Position numbers and translations under genes: made by a program | Assembly (NCBI RefSeq): GCF_024496245.1 | Contig: NZ_CP101740.1 | Location: 2,603,501 to 2,667,500, forward strand | Reading direction: 5' to 3' | Source of the DNA: Sphingomonas qomolangmaensis | GTDB taxonomy: Bacteria > Pseudomonadota > Alphaproteobacteria > Sphingomonadales > Sphingomonadaceae | Length of the DNA: 64,000 bases | Notes under the pieces: generated by a model | Told to the model about the DNA's origin: nothing | Databases searched by the model: none | The model's input: only the letters and a program-made list of their open reading frames with translations | In this document: piece after piece, positions 36,062 to 45,470 of the stretch | Layout of the letters: the number at the start of each line of letters is the position of its first letter | Position numbering within the stretch: position 1 is the stretch's first letter

Positions 36062-37879
36062 TCATTCGGCGGCGAGCGCTTCTTCGGCCTCGTTGGCCTG
36101 GCGCGTCCACATCTCGGCGTACAGCCCGTTCTTGCGCAGCAGTTCGGCATGGGTGCCGCGTTCGGCGACTTCGCCGGCTTCGAGCACGATGATCTGGTCG
36201 GCGTTTACCACGGTCGAGAGCCGGTGCGCGATGACGATCGTCGTGCGGCCGCGCTCGATCTGTTCGAGCGTCGCCTGGATCTCGCTTTCGGTGCGGCTGT
36301 CGAGCGCCGAGGTCGCTTCGTCGAGGATCAGGATCGGCGGGTTCTTGAGCAAGGTACGCGCGATCGCGACGCGCTGCTTCTCGCCGCCCGACAATTTCAG
36401 ACCGCGCTCGCCGACGCGGGTCTCATACCCATCGGGCAGGCTTTCGATGAAGTCGCCGATCGCCGCGCCCTGGGCCGCGGCGCGGATGTCGTCATGGGTC
36501 GAACCCTCGCGGCCATAGGCGATGTTGTAGCCGACGGTGTCGTTGAACAGCACGGTATCCTGGGGAACGATGCCGATCGCGGCGCGCAGGCTGTCCTGCG
36601 TGACCTGTGAGATGTCCTGGCCATCGATCGTGATCCGCCCCGATTTGAGGTCGTAGAAGCGGAACAACAATCGGGCGAGCGTCGATTTTCCCGCGCCCGA
36701 AGGGCCGACGACCGCGACGGTGGCGCCGGCGGGCACTTCGATGTCGATCCCCTTGAGGATCTTACGATCGTCTTCGTAGCCGAAGCGGACATTCTCGAAG
36801 CGCACCGACCCCTGGGTGACCGCGAGCGGCGGCGCGCCGGGCACGTCGACGATCTCGGCATCGGTGTCGATCAAGTCGAACATCGCGCCCATGTCGATCA
36901 CCCCCTGGCGGATCGTGCGATAGACCCAGCCGAGCATGTCGAGCGGGCGGAAGAGCTGGCTGAGCAGCGTCGACACCAGCACCACATCGCCCGCCGAGAA
37001 GCGCCCGGTCGCCCAGCCCCAGGCGACCACCGCCATGCCCAGGCCCAGCATCGCGTTGGTGATGAGCGACTGGCCGACATTGAGCCAGGCGAGGCTGTTC
37101 TCGCTCTTGGTCGCGGCGGCGGCATAGGCGTGGATCGCACGGTCATAGCGTTGCGATTCGCGTGCCTCGGCGTTGAAATACTTCACCGTCTCGAAATTCA
37201 GCAGCGAATCGACCGCGTGCGCGACCGCGCCGGTATCGAGATCGTTCATCTTCTCGCGCAGTTTCTGCCGCCAATCGGTGACGATCCGCGTGAAGGCGAT
37301 GTAGACGACCACCATCACCAGCGTCGAAATCACCAGCCACGCGCCGAAGCGCGAGCCGAAGATCTGCAGCACCATGCCGAGTTCGAGGATCGTCGGCGCG
37401 ATGTTGAACAGCAGGAAATAGAGCATCGTGTCGATGCTCTTGGTGCCGCGCTCGACCACCTTGGTGACCGCGCCGGTGCGCCGCTGAAGGTGGAAGCGCA
37501 GCGACAATTGGTGGAGGTGGCGGAAGACGGTGGCGGCGAGGCGGCGGGTCGCTTCCTGCCCGACCTTTTCGAAGACCGCGTTGCGCAGATTGTCGAACAC
37601 CACGGTGCCGAAGCGCGCGGCGGCATAGCCGATCACCAGCAGCACGATCAGCGTGATCCCGCTGCGCGGCCCGGTCGCCATGCCGTCGACCGCGCCCTGC
37701 AGCGCGAAGGGCGCACCATAGACCTGGACGATCTTCGAGCAGAGCACGAAGACCATCGCGATGATGATGCGCAGCTTCAGCCCCGGCGCGTCCTTGGGCC
37801 ACAAATAGGGCAAGAAACGCCGCATCGTCGGGATCAGCGGGCGTTCGGCGCTCGAGCTGGTGAAATCGGTGGGTGGCAT
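36062..37879 (-). CDS. Atm1/HMT1-type ABC exporter (fused permease and ATPase)
   Basis: The 605-residue half-transporter has six membrane helices (residues about 35-320) and an ATPase domain with Walker A GPSGAGKSTLARLLF, signature LSGGEKQRVAIART, Walker B ILILDEATSALDS and switch His. Sequence style (YLWPKDAPGLKLR at the N-terminus) matches the Atm1/ABCB7-like group, which exports glutathione-linked sulfur or metal conjugates. That role is inferred from family resemblance. Its partner hydrolase is downstream. Confidence 0.9.
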   Translation of the reverse strand: MPPTDFTSSSAERPLIPTMRRFLPYLWPKDAPGLKLRIIIAMVFVLCSKIVQVYGAPFALQGAVDGMATGPRSGITLIVLLVIGYAAARFGTVVFDNLRNAVFEKVGQEATRRLAATVFRHLHQLSLRFHLQRRTGAVTKVVERGTKSIDTMLYFLLFNIAPTILELGMVLQIFGSRFGAWLVISTLVMVVVYIAFTRIVTDWRQKLREKMNDLDTGAVAHAVDSLLNFETVKYFNAEARESQRYDRAIHAYAAAATKSENSLAWLNVGQSLITNAMLGLGMAVVAWGWATGRFSAGDVVLVSTLLSQLFRPLDMLGWVYRTIRQGVIDMGAMFDLIDTDAEIVDVPGAPPLAVTQGSVRFENVRFGYEDDRKILKGIDIEVPAGATVAVVGPSGAGKSTLARLLFRFYDLKSGRITIDGQDISQVTQDSLRAAIGIVPQDTVLFNDTVGYNIAYGREGSTHDDIRAAAQGAAIGDFIESLPDGYETRVGERGLKLSGGEKQRVAIARTLLKNPPILILDEATSALDSRTESEIQATLEQIERGRTTIVIAHRLSTVVNADQIIVLEAGEVAERGTHAELLRKNGLYAEMWTRQANEAEEALAAE

Positions 37880-37994
37880 GGGTGCAGCCTAATTGGGGCC
37901 AGAGCGCCGACGATGCAACGCCGGCGACGGTTCGTCGCATTTTCTGCAACTTCTTGGCGGTTCGTCGATTTCACTCTTGACCTGGAGAAATCGA

Positions 37995-38222
37995 ATGGAC
38001 CCGCTTTTTTACGTAATCGCGATCATGGGCTGCGGCGATGTCGGCAATAGCTGCCAGGAAGCACGCGTCGAACCGGCACGCTACGAAAGCGCCGCGCAAT
38101 GCCAGGCGGCGATGGGCGATGCGCTGGTCCGCAATTCGGACCTGTCGTTCCCGGTGGTCAGCGCCGCGTGCCAGACCAACGGCCAGCGCATGGCGCAGGC
38201 CAATAGCCGCAAGGCCGGCTGA
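37995..38222 (+). CDS. Small Cys-containing hypothetical protein
   Basis: A 75-residue protein (MDPLFYVIAIMGCGDVGNSC...) with four cysteines near positions 13, 20, 36 and 60, spaced as if to form two disulfides. The hydrophobic N-terminus (LFYVIAIMG) could be a short signal or membrane segment. GGAG lies 8 nt before ATG 37995. I do not recognise a named family. It stands alone between the Atm1-like exporter (divergent) and etfA (convergent). Confidence 0.65.
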   Translation: MDPLFYVIAIMGCGDVGNSCQEARVEPARYESAAQCQAAMGDALVRNSDLSFPVVSAACQTNGQRMAQANSRKAG

Positions 38223-38272
38223 ACCAGCCTGAATTCCAGGCGGGACGGCCTGTCGCCACCCCGCCCGGTATA

Positions 38273-39202
38273 TCAGAGTTTTTCGGTCAGCTCGGGCACG
38301 ACTTTGAACAGATCGCCGACCAGGCCGATGTCGGCGACCTGGAAGATTGGCGCGTCTTCGTCCTTGTTGATCGCGACGATCACTTTCGAATCCTTCATCC
38401 CCGCCAGATGCTGGATCGCGCCCGAGATGCCGACCGCGATATAGACTTCGGGGGCGACGATCTTGCCGGTCTGGCCGACCTGATAGTCGTTGGGGGCATA
38501 TCCCGCATCGACCGCGGCGCGCGAGGCGCCCACCGCAGCGCCAAGCTTGTCGGCGAGCGGTTCGATCAGCGCATGGAAATTCTCGCCATTGGCGAGCGCG
38601 CGTCCGCCCGAGACGATGATCTTGGCGCTGGTGAGCTCGGGCCGTGCCGAGGTCGCGATCTCGGCGCCGACGAAGGACGACAGCCCCTTGTCGCCGCTCG
38701 ACCCGATCGCCTCGATCTCGGCACTGCCACCCTCGGCTTCTGCCTTTTCGAACGCGGTGCCGCGGATCGTCAGCACCTTCTTGGCGTCCGACGTCTTGAC
38801 CGTGGCGATCGCCGCGCCGGCGTAGATCGGCCGAGTGAAGGTGTTCTCGTCGATCACCGAGAGGACTTCGCTGATCTGCATCACGTCGAGCAACGCCGCG
38901 ACGCGCGGGGCGATGTTCTTGCCGGTGGTCGTGGCCGAGGCGATGAAGGCGTCGTGGTGCCCCATCAGGTCGACGATCAGCGGCGCGACGTTTTCGGCAA
39001 GGCCGTGGCCGTACGCCGCGTCATCGGCGACGTGCACCTTGGCGACGCCAGCGATCTTGGCTGCCTGTTCGCCGACCGCCGCGCAGCCTTCGCCGGCGAC
39101 GAGCACATGGACTTCGCCCAGCTTGGACGCAGCGGTGACGGCCGCGAGCGTCGCGTCCTTCATGTTCGTGTTGTCGTGTTCGACCCAGACCAACGTCTTC
39201 AT
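38273..39202 (-). CDS. etfA: Electron transfer flavoprotein subunit alpha
   Basis: Carries the FAD that accepts electrons from acyl-CoA dehydrogenases (such as GcdH here) and passes them to ETF-ubiquinone oxidoreductase. The 309-residue protein shows the C-terminal FAD domain: [61 protein letters not shown] and [21 protein letters not shown] precedes the ATG. etfB is upstream on the same strand, but a 112-bp repeat lies between them. Confidence 0.95.
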   Translation of the reverse strand: MKTLVWVEHDNTNMKDATLAAVTAASKLGEVHVLVAGEGCAAVGEQAAKIAGVAKVHVADDAAYGHGLAENVAPLIVDLMGHHDAFIASATTTGKNIAPRVAALLDVMQISEVLSVIDENTFTRPIYAGAAIATVKTSDAKKVLTIRGTAFEKAEAEGGSAEIEAIGSSGDKGLSSFVGAEIATSARPELTSAKIIVSGGRALANGENFHALIEPLADKLGAAVGASRAAVDAGYAPNDYQVGQTGKIVAPEVYIAVGISGAIQHLAGMKDSKVIVAINKDEDAPIFQVADIGLVGDLFKVVPELTEKL

Positions 39203-39236
39203 ATCGAGCTCCCGTTTCGGGTGAAAAAGAACCGCT

Positions 39237-39348
39237 TGTCCTGAGTGGCCGCTGAGCCTGTCGAAGCGGGTATCGAAGGATCTGCGCTTAGGGGCGGTCC
39301 TTCGATACGGGTCTTCGGCTTCGCTCAGCCCCTACTCAGGACGAACGG
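39237..39348. repeat. Family A repeat inside the etfB-etfA gap
   Basis: Starts TTGTCCTGAGTGGCCGCTGAG and ends CTACTCAGGACGAACGG, with complementary GTATCGAAGGA and TCCTTCGATAC segments inside. It can fold into a long nested hairpin, so it may modulate the relative amounts of EtfB and EtfA mRNA. Confidence 0.8.
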
Positions 39349-39360
39349 CGGGGAAATGGC

Positions 39361-40110
39361 TTACTTCGCCACGCCCATCGCCTTGAGCTTCATGACCAGT
39401 TCGTCGACGTCGGCGACCTTGGCGCCGGCCTGGCGCTTGGGCGGTTCTTCGACCGACACGACGCTCAGCCGCGCGGTGACGTCGACGCCGTAATCGGCGG
39501 GGGTCTTGTTCGCGAGCGGCTTCGACTTCGCCTTCATGATGTTGGGCAGCGAGGCGTAGCGCGGTTCGTTGAGGCGGAGATCGGTGGTGACGATCGCGGG
39601 CATCTTGAGATCGAGCGTCTCGAGCCCGCCATCGACCTCGCGCGTCACCTTTACGCGCTCGCCGTCGATCTCGACCTTCGAGGCGAACGTGCCCTGCGCC
39701 CAGCCGAGCAGCGCCGCGAGCATCTGGCCGGTCTGGTTGTTGTCGTCGTCGATCGCCTGCTTGCCCAGGATCACCAGGCCGGGCTGTTCCTCCTCGACCA
39801 CCTTGGCGAGCAATTTGGCAACGCCCAGCGGCTCGACGCCGCCCTCGTGCGTGATCAGGATCGCGCGGTCGGCGCCCATCGCGAGCGCGGTGCGCAGCGT
39901 GTCCTGCGATTTGGGCTCGCCGATCGAGACGACGATCACCTCGGTCGCGGCACCCTTTTCGCGCAGCCGCAGGGCTTCCTCGACCGCGATCTCGTCGAAC
40001 GGGTTCATCGACATCTTGACGTTGGCCAGGTCGACGCCGGTGCCATCGGCTTTGACCCGGGGCTTCACGTTATAGTCAAGCACGCGCTTGACCGGGACGA
40101 CTACCTTCAC
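39361..40110 (-). CDS. etfB: Electron transfer flavoprotein subunit beta
   Basis: The 249-residue protein is a complete Etf[15 protein letters not shown] opens the AMP-binding fold, [19 protein letters not shown] and [21 protein letters not shown] are family motifs, and [19 protein letters not shown] is the recognition-loop region. Translation begins at GTG 40110 behind a strong AAGGAG. It forms the ETF heterodimer with etfA downstream. Confidence 0.95.
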   Translation of the reverse strand: MKVVVPVKRVLDYNVKPRVKADGTGVDLANVKMSMNPFDEIAVEEALRLREKGAATEVIVVSIGEPKSQDTLRTALAMGADRAILITHEGGVEPLGVAKLLAKVVEEEQPGLVILGKQAIDDDNNQTGQMLAALLGWAQGTFASKVEIDGERVKVTREVDGGLETLDLKMPAIVTTDLRLNEPRYASLPNIMKAKSKPLANKTPADYGVDVTARLSVVSVEEPPKRQAGAKVADVDELVMKLKAMGVAK

Positions 40111-40235
40111 AAAAGGCTCCTTTCCACGAACCAGTTTCTTGTCACGGCCGCGATATCTGCGGCTTTTAGGCGTTTGTACCGAACTTTCGCAAGTCCGGTA
40201 TGGTTTTGCCCGCGTTCCGTAACGGCGAAACGCAA

Positions 40236-40265
40236 AGGGGCCCGGACGTTGCCGCCCGAGCCCCT
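40236..40265 (-). terminator. Terminator-like hairpin downstream of sucC
   Basis: Read on the minus strand, AGGGGCTCGG pairs with CCGGGCCCCT (one mismatch) around a 10-nt loop and is followed by TTTGCGTTT. It lies about 25-50 nt past the sucC stop and would separate sucC from etfB. Confidence 0.65.
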
Positions 40266-40287
40266 GTCGAATCGACCGAGCGCCCGA

Positions 40288-41487
40288 TCAGGCGGCCTTT
40301 TGCACCTCTGCCACGATCTTGCGGGCCGCGTCGCCCAGGTCGTTGGCCGGTACGATCGCGAGCCCCGAATTGGCGAGGATTTCCTTGCCCTTGTCGACAT
40401 TGGTACCCTCGAGCCGAACGACCAGCGGTACCGAAAGGTTCACTTCCTTGGCCGCGGCAACGATGCCCTCGGCGATGATGTCGCACTTCATAATGCCGCC
40501 GAAGATGTTGACCAGTATGCCCTTGACCGCGGGGTCGCTCAGGATGATCTTGAACGCCGCGGTCACCTTCTCCTTGTTCGCGCCGCCGCCGACGTCGAGG
40601 AAGTTTGCGGGGAACATGCCGTTGAGCTTGATGATGTCCATCGTCGCCATCGCGAGCCCTGCGCCATTGACCATGCAGCCGATGTCGCCGTCGAGCTTGA
40701 TGTAAGCGAGGTCGTATTTCGACGCCTCGAGCTCCATCGCGTCCTCTTCGGTCTCGTCGCGCAGCTCGAGCAGGTCCTTGTGACGGAACAGCGCGTTGCC
40801 GTCGAAGGCGACCTTGGCGTCGAGCACCATCAGCTTGCCGTCTTCGGTCACCGCGAGCGGGTTGATCTCGATCTGCTCAGCATCGGTGCCGATGAAGGCG
40901 TCGTACAGCTTCGACGCGGTGTTGGCGGCCTGCTTGGCGAGATCGCCCTTGAGCTCGAGCGCCGAGGCGATCGCACGGCCATGATGCGCCATGAAGCCGG
41001 TCGCCTGGTCGATGTCGATCGAATGAATCTTCTCGGGCGTGTCGTGCGCGACGGTTTCGATGTCCATCCCGCCCTCGGTCGACGCCACCATCGACACGCG
41101 GCCGGTGGCGCGGTTGACGAGCAAAGCGAGGTAGAATTCCTTGGCGATGTCGACGCCGTCGGTGACGTACAGGCGGTTGACCTGCTTGCCGGCGTCGCCG
41201 GTCTGGATCGTCACCAGCGTGTTGCCGAGCATGTCGGTCGCCGCGGCGCGAACCTCGTCCTCGGTCTTGGCGAGGCGGACGCCGCCCTTGGCATCGGGGC
41301 CGAGCTCGACGAACTTGCCCTTGCCACGGCCGCCGGCATGGATCTGCGCCTTTACGACGTAGAGCGGTCCGGGGAGCTTCTTGCTCGCCTCGACGGCTTC
41401 CTCGACGGTCAGCGCGGCAAAGCCGGCGGGAACGGGGACGCCGAACTTCGCGAGAAGCTCCTTGGCCTGATATTCATGGATGTTCAT
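40288..41487 (-). CDS. sucC: Succinate-CoA ligase (ADP-forming) subunit beta
   Basis: TCA-cycle enzyme. The 399-residue subunit has the ATP-grasp domain ([35 protein letters not shown]) and the C-terminal CoA-ligase domain ([35 protein letters not shown]). AAAGGA precedes the ATG. The catalytic-His subunit sucD is not adjacent, which differs from the usual sucCD operon. A terminator-like hairpin follows, so sucC is probably monocistronic. Confidence 0.95.
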   Translation of the reverse strand: MNIHEYQAKELLAKFGVPVPAGFAALTVEEAVEASKKLPGPLYVVKAQIHAGGRGKGKFVELGPDAKGGVRLAKTEDEVRAAATDMLGNTLVTIQTGDAGKQVNRLYVTDGVDIAKEFYLALLVNRATGRVSMVASTEGGMDIETVAHDTPEKIHSIDIDQATGFMAHHGRAIASALELKGDLAKQAANTASKLYDAFIGTDAEQIEINPLAVTEDGKLMVLDAKVAFDGNALFRHKDLLELRDETEEDAMELEASKYDLAYIKLDGDIGCMVNGAGLAMATMDIIKLNGMFPANFLDVGGGANKEKVTAAFKIILSDPAVKGILVNIFGGIMKCDIIAEGIVAAAKEVNLSVPLVVRLEGTNVDKGKEILANSGLAIVPANDLGDAARKIVAEVQKAA

Positions 41488-41835
41488 TGGTGCGCCGTCC
41501 TTTGATCGAGGGCTCGGGATTTTGCAGACGGCTTAAGCACAGGCGGGCGGGTGAATCCACCCCTGGCGGCAGGGGCATGGCGAACTAACCGCCGGCCAAT
41601 TGTTGTTGCGTCTGAATTGCAAGATGCGTCGTTTTGCGGGAACGATAACGGATATCCCAAATCCCGTTCGTGCTGAGCTTGTCGAAGCACCGTTCTTTTT
41701 CCCCTCCGCCCGGCGTGAAGAAGACCGGCACTTCGACAAGCTCAGTGCGAACGGAGGTGGGGACTCGTTCCTGTCTTAATGGCTGGCGGCGGGGGCGGTT
41801 CCGCGCCGGGGCTTGCTCGCCTATAGCTTGCCCCC
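41488..41835. other. Divergent intergenic region with a Family A repeat
   Basis: About 350 bp between sucC and the plus-strand membrane-protein gene. It contains the sucC leader, an AT-richer patch near 41610-41660, the repeat at 41664-41754, and CTATAG at 41821-41826 just before the plus-strand start. No gene was recognised. Confidence 0.6.
41664..41754. repeat. Family A inverted repeat (CTTCGACAAGCTCAG arms)
   Basis: CCGTTCGTGCTGAGCTTG onwards to CACTTCGACAAGCTCAGTGC and GAACGG; arms of about 27 bp. It is the closest relative of the 10529-10620 copy but lies upstream of both flanking genes rather than at their ends, so it is not there as a terminator. Confidence 0.85.
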
Positions 41836-42195
41836 ATGAAAACGATCGACTGGTTCGGGCGGCTGCTGCTGCTGGGCCTCAGCAGCTTTGCGACGTTGTT
41901 CCTGATCGGGGCGATGGTGCAGGTGTCGAACACCGGCACGCCGGGGCCGCCGCCGGGCGAGCGGGTGATGTCCTCGCCGCAGGCCAGGCCGGTCGACGCC
42001 GCGCCGCCGCGATCGGTGCCGCCACGAGCCACGCCAACTCCATTGCCGATACCAACTCCGCAGGACCAGCGCGAGCTGCTGCGCTGGGCCGAGGCGTTGA
42101 CCTATGCCGTCACCGCGCTGGCGTTGTTTGTTGCGGCGGGGGTCGTGGTGCTGTTGCGGCTGACCGCGACGCTTTCGCGGATCGCCGATCGTTGA
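41836..42195 (+). CDS. Small hypothetical membrane protein (two helices, Pro-rich linker)
   Basis: The 119-residue protein has membrane helices at about 10-30 (LLLLGLSSFATLFLIGAMVQV) and 90-112 (VTALALFVAAGVVVLL), joined by a proline-rich periplasmic-type linker (TPLPIPTPQ). Family not recognised. It is linked to the TauE gene by a TTGA overlap, so they are co-translated and may act together. CTATAG lies 9 nt upstream of the ATG. Confidence 0.7.
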   Translation: MKTIDWFGRLLLLGLSSFATLFLIGAMVQVSNTGTPGPPPGERVMSSPQARPVDAAPPRSVPPRATPTPLPIPTPQDQRELLRWAEALTYAVTALALFVAAGVVVLLRLTATLSRIADR

Positions 42196-42941
42196 TCACC
42201 GATCCGATTTTCTACGCGGTTGCGGTGCCCGCAGTGGTGATGGTCGGGCTCGCCAAGGGCGGGTTTTCGGGGGTGGGTGCGCTGTCGCTGCCCGCGATGG
42301 CGTTCGTCGTGTCGCCGGTGCAGGCCGCGGCGATCCTGTTGCCGATCCTGATCGTGCAGGATGTCGTCGGGGTCTGGGCGTTTCGCCGGACCTGGGATCG
42401 CTATGTCCTCGCCTGGACGCTGCCGGGGGCGGGGCTGGGGATATTGCTCGGCTGGGGGTTCGCGGCGAGCGTCGCACCGAGCGCTGTGCTCGGTGCGGTG
42501 GGGGCGATTTCGCTCGGGTTCGGCGCGTACCGGCTGTGGATCGAGCGGCGCGGCGCGATCCCGGTGGCGAGCCGGTCGCCGGGATATATGGGGCTGGTGG
42601 CGGGGGTGGCGTCGGGCTTCACCAGCCAGGTCGCGCATGCCGGCCAGCCGCCGTTCCAGCTGTGGGTGCTGCCGCGCCGGCTCGACCGCGACGTGCTGGT
42701 GGGCACGACCGCGATCTTCTTCGCGGTGGTCAATTGGGCGAAGGTGCCGGCATACTGGGCGCTGGGGCAGTTCACGGCGGAGAACATGGCGACCGCCGGC
42801 GTGCTGCTGCCGGTGGCGATCGCATCGACGCTGGCCGGCGTCTGGCTGGTCCGCCGCGTGGCGGCCGAGCGATTCTACACCGCGATCTATGTGCTGATGA
42901 TGCTGGTGGGCGCGAAATTGCTGTGGGACGGGGTGGCGTGA
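42192..42941 (+). CDS. TauE/SafE-family (sulfite exporter-like) permease
   Basis: The 249-residue protein has about eight membrane helices in the two-repeat TauE/SafE layout: VGLAKGGFSGVGALSLPAMAF near the N-terminus and GVASGFTSQVAHAGQPPFQLW in the second half are the matching repeat motifs. Family members export sulfite or organosulfonates; the substrate here is unknown. TTG 42192 overlaps the stop of the upstream gene and gives the full first helix. Confidence 0.87.
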   Translation: MITDPIFYAVAVPAVVMVGLAKGGFSGVGALSLPAMAFVVSPVQAAAILLPILIVQDVVGVWAFRRTWDRYVLAWTLPGAGLGILLGWGFAASVAPSAVLGAVGAISLGFGAYRLWIERRGAIPVASRSPGYMGLVAGVASGFTSQVAHAGQPPFQLWVLPRRLDRDVLVGTTAIFFAVVNWAKVPAYWALGQFTAENMATAGVLLPVAIASTLAGVWLVRRVAAERFYTAIYVLMMLVGAKLLWDGVA

Positions 42942-42953
42942 TCGCGCACGTCT

Positions 42954-42986
42954 GACTCCCCTCCCTTCCAGGGAGGGGAGGAAGTC
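42954..42986. terminator. Bidirectional hairpin between convergent TauE and prs genes (Family B singlet)
   Basis: CTCCCCTCCCT-TCC-AGGGAGGGGAG, an 11-bp stem with GACTC/GAAGTC extensions. It lies between two gene ends and resembles the terminal hairpins of the Family B repeats. No long T-run, so termination efficiency is uncertain. Confidence 0.55.
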
Positions 42987-42992
42987 TCAGCC

Positions 42993-43928
42993 TCAGTCGA
43001 ACAGGCTCGAAACCGAGGCTTCCTCGGCGATCCGTTTCACCGCTTCGGCGAGCAAAGGTGCGATCGTCAGGTGGCGGATGCGGCGCGCGCCCTGGATCAC
43101 TTCGTGGTTGCCGATCGAATCGGTGATGACGAGCTCTTCGAGTGCCGAATTCTCGACCCGCGCCACCGCGCCGCCCGACAGCACGCCATGGGTGCAATAG
43201 GCGACGACGCCCGCCGCGCCCGCGGCCTTGAGCGCCGCAGCAGCGTTGCAAAGCGTGCCCGCCGAATCGACGATGTCGTCGATCAGGATGCAGAAGCGGC
43301 CCTCGACATCGCCGATGATGTTCATGACCTCGGATTCGCCGGGGCGTTCGCGGCGCTTGTCGACGATCGACAGCGGCGCGTTGTCGAGCCGCTTGGCGAG
43401 CGCGCGCGCGCGCACCACGCCGCCGACGTCGGGCGAGACGACCATCAGATTGCGGTCGCCAAAGCGCGTCTTGATATCCGCCGACATCACCGGCGCACCA
43501 TAGAGATTGTCGGTGGGGATATCGAAGAACCCCTGGATCTGCCCCGCATGGAGATCGACCGAGAGCACGCGGTCGGCACCCGCGGTGGTGATGAGGTTGG
43601 CGACGAGCTTGGCCGAAATCGGCGTGCGCGGCCCCGGCTTCCGGTCCTGGCGGGCATAGCCGAAATAGGGGACGACCGCGGTGATGCGCTTGGCCGATGC
43701 GCGCTTGAGCGCGTCGATCATGATCAGCATTTCCATGAGGTTGTCGTTGACCGGGAACGACGTCGACTGGAGCACGAACACGTCCTCGCCGCGGACATTC
43801 TCCATGATCTCGACGAAGATTTCCTCGTCGGCGAAGCGCCGCACCATCGCCTCGGTCAGCGGGGTTTCGAGATACGCGGCGATCGCCTTGGCCAACGGAA
43901 GGTTCGAATTGCCCGCGAGTAACTTCAC
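42993..43928 (-). CDS. prs: Ribose-phosphate pyrophosphokinase (PRPP synthase)
   Basis: Makes PRPP for nucleotides, His, Trp and NAD. The 311-residue enzyme has [20 protein letters not shown], the ATP-binding [13 protein letters not shown], the metal site [16 protein letters not shown], and the PRPP loop [17 protein letters not shown]. The start is GTG 43928 behind GGAGAC; the frame to 43973 lacks homology. It is divergent from gltX across 116 bp in which GACTAGGACG occurs upstream of both genes. Confidence 0.95.
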   Translation of the reverse strand: MKLLAGNSNLPLAKAIAAYLETPLTEAMVRRFADEEIFVEIMENVRGEDVFVLQSTSFPVNDNLMEMLIMIDALKRASAKRITAVVPYFGYARQDRKPGPRTPISAKLVANLITTAGADRVLSVDLHAGQIQGFFDIPTDNLYGAPVMSADIKTRFGDRNLMVVSPDVGGVVRARALAKRLDNAPLSIVDKRRERPGESEVMNIIGDVEGRFCILIDDIVDSAGTLCNAAAALKAAGAAGVVAYCTHGVLSGGAVARVENSALEELVITDSIGNHEVIQGARRIRHLTIAPLLAEAVKRIAEEASVSSLFD

Positions 43929-43959
43929 CAGATCGTCTCCACTTGCACCCGATCGTCGT

Positions 43960-44038
43960 CGTCCTAGTCGCAAGGATCGCAGGTGGAAAGGGCAGCGGGC
44001 GGGCGGGCTTCAATCGCTGCGCCGATCAGACTAGGACG
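43960..44038. promoter_or_regulatory. Shared divergent motif GACTAGGACG upstream of prs and gltX
   Basis: A perfect 10-bp inverted repeat (43960-43969 and 44029-44038) places GACTAGGACG in the reading direction of each gene: 6 nt before the gltX ATG and 31 nt before the prs GTG. CTAG is rare in GC-rich proteobacterial DNA. It may be a pair of -10 elements or an operator. Confidence 0.45.
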
Positions 44039-44044
44039 GCGCGC

Positions 44045-45391
44045 ATGATGACCGCAACCACCGTCACCCGCTTCGCCCCCAGCCCGACCGGCGCGCTGCA
44101 CGTCGGCAATCTGCGTACCGCGATCCTGTGCTGGCTTTGGGCGCGGCGGCAGGGCGGGCGCTTCCTGCTGCGGATCGACGATACCGATGCCGCGCGATCG
44201 GAGGAGCGCTTCGTCGAGGCGATCCGCGCCGACCTGGGCTGGCTGGGGCTGGCGCCAGATGGCGAGGAACGCCAGTCGGCGCATCTGGCGGCGTATGAAG
44301 CGCGGTTCGACGTGTTGCGCGCGAGCGGCCGGCTCTATGCCTGTTACGAGACCCCCGCCGAGCTGGATCTGCGGCGCAAGGTGCTGCTGGGGCGCGGGCT
44401 GCCGCCGGTCTATGATCGCGCGGCGCTCAAGCTGACCCAGGCCGACCACGACCGGTTCGCCGAGCAGGGCATCGCGCCGCACTGGCGCTTCCGGCTCGAG
44501 CATGGCGCGGCAATCGAATGGGACGATCGGATCCGCGGGGCGCAGCGCTTCGACCCGGCGACGATGAGCGACCCGGTGGTGCGGCGTGCCGATGGCAGCT
44601 GGCTGTATCTGCTGCCCAGCGTCATCGACGATATCGACATGCGCGTGACCGACGTGGTGCGCGGCGAGGATCATGTGTCCAACACCGCAGCGCAGGTGCA
44701 GATGTTCGAGGCGCTGGGCGCGGTGCCGCCCGCCTTCGCGCATGCCGCGCTGCTCACCGGTGCCGAGGGGAAGTTGTCGAAGCGGCTGGGATCGCTCGGC
44801 GTCGAGCATTTCCGCGCGGCGGGGATCGAGCCGCAGACGATCGTGGCGCTGCTCGCGCGGATCGGCACCAGCGACCCGGTCGAGCCGTTCGTCGATCCCG
44901 CGCCGCTGGTCGAGGCGTTCGACTTCGGCCGCTTCGGGCGCGCGCCGGCGCACTTCGACGAGGAGGAACTCGCGGGGCTCAACGCCAAGATCGTCCACCA
45001 GCTCGACTATGAAGCGGTGCGCGAACGCTTGCCCGAAGGCATGGCGCGGCCGGCGTGGGAGGCGGTTCGGCCCAATTTGACCAAGGTCGCCGATGCGGGC
45101 GATTGGTGGCGGGTGATCGAGGGGCCGATCGAGGCGGTCGCGATCGCCGAGGAGGATCGCGGCTATCTGCGCGAGGCGGCGGCGCTGGCGGGCGGAATCG
45201 ATTGGGCGGGCGATCCGTGGCACGCGCTGACCGGCGCGCTGAAGGATGCAACGGGCCGCAAAGGCCGCGCGCTGTTCCTGCCGCTTCGGCTCGCGCTGAC
45301 CGGCCAGCCGCATGGCCCCGACATGGCGAATTTGCTGCCGCTGATCGCTAGGCAAGAGGCGGTGCGGCGGTTGGAGGCGGCGGGTGGGTAG
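44045..45391 (+). CDS. gltX: Glutamate-tRNA ligase (GltX-type, possibly the second paralogue)
   Basis: Charges tRNA-Glu (and in many alphaproteobacteria tRNA-Gln for later amidation). The 448-residue class I synthetase has the HIGH-type APSPTGALHVGNLRTA, the RIDDTDAARSEERF motif, and the KMSKS-type motif as KLSKRLGSLG. It is slightly shorter than a typical bacterial GluRS of about 470 residues. Many alphaproteobacteria carry two gltX genes, and this could be the second. ATG 44045 is followed by another ATG; either may be used. Confidence 0.92.
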   Translation: MMTATTVTRFAPSPTGALHVGNLRTAILCWLWARRQGGRFLLRIDDTDAARSEERFVEAIRADLGWLGLAPDGEERQSAHLAAYEARFDVLRASGRLYACYETPAELDLRRKVLLGRGLPPVYDRAALKLTQADHDRFAEQGIAPHWRFRLEHGAAIEWDDRIRGAQRFDPATMSDPVVRRADGSWLYLLPSVIDDIDMRVTDVVRGEDHVSNTAAQVQMFEALGAVPPAFAHAALLTGAEGKLSKRLGSLGVEHFRAAGIEPQTIVALLARIGTSDPVEPFVDPAPLVEAFDFGRFGRAPAHFDEEELAGLNAKIVHQLDYEAVRERLPEGMARPAWEAVRPNLTKVADAGDWWRVIEGPIEAVAIAEEDRGYLREAAALAGGIDWAGDPWHALTGALKDATGRKGRALFLPLRLALTGQPHGPDMANLLPLIARQEAVRRLEAAGG

Positions 45392-45421
45392 CCGATCGAA
45401 ACGATTCGCTCCTGCTGCGAA

Positions 45422-45434
45422 GTTATGATGTAAC
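45422..45434 (+). promoter_or_regulatory. Zur-like dyad overlapping a possible -10 of tonB
   Basis: GTTATGATGTAAC differs from the Zur core GTTATAnTATAAC at two positions and keeps the GTTA/TAAC dyad, with a following AT. It contains TATGAT, a good -10 hexamer, about 40 nt before the tonB ATG, where a repressor would block initiation. This is a consensus comparison from memory, untested. Confidence 0.45.
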
Positions 45435-45470
45435 ATCCCTACCTGCCGTGGTGGCGGGTAGGAGAAGGCC

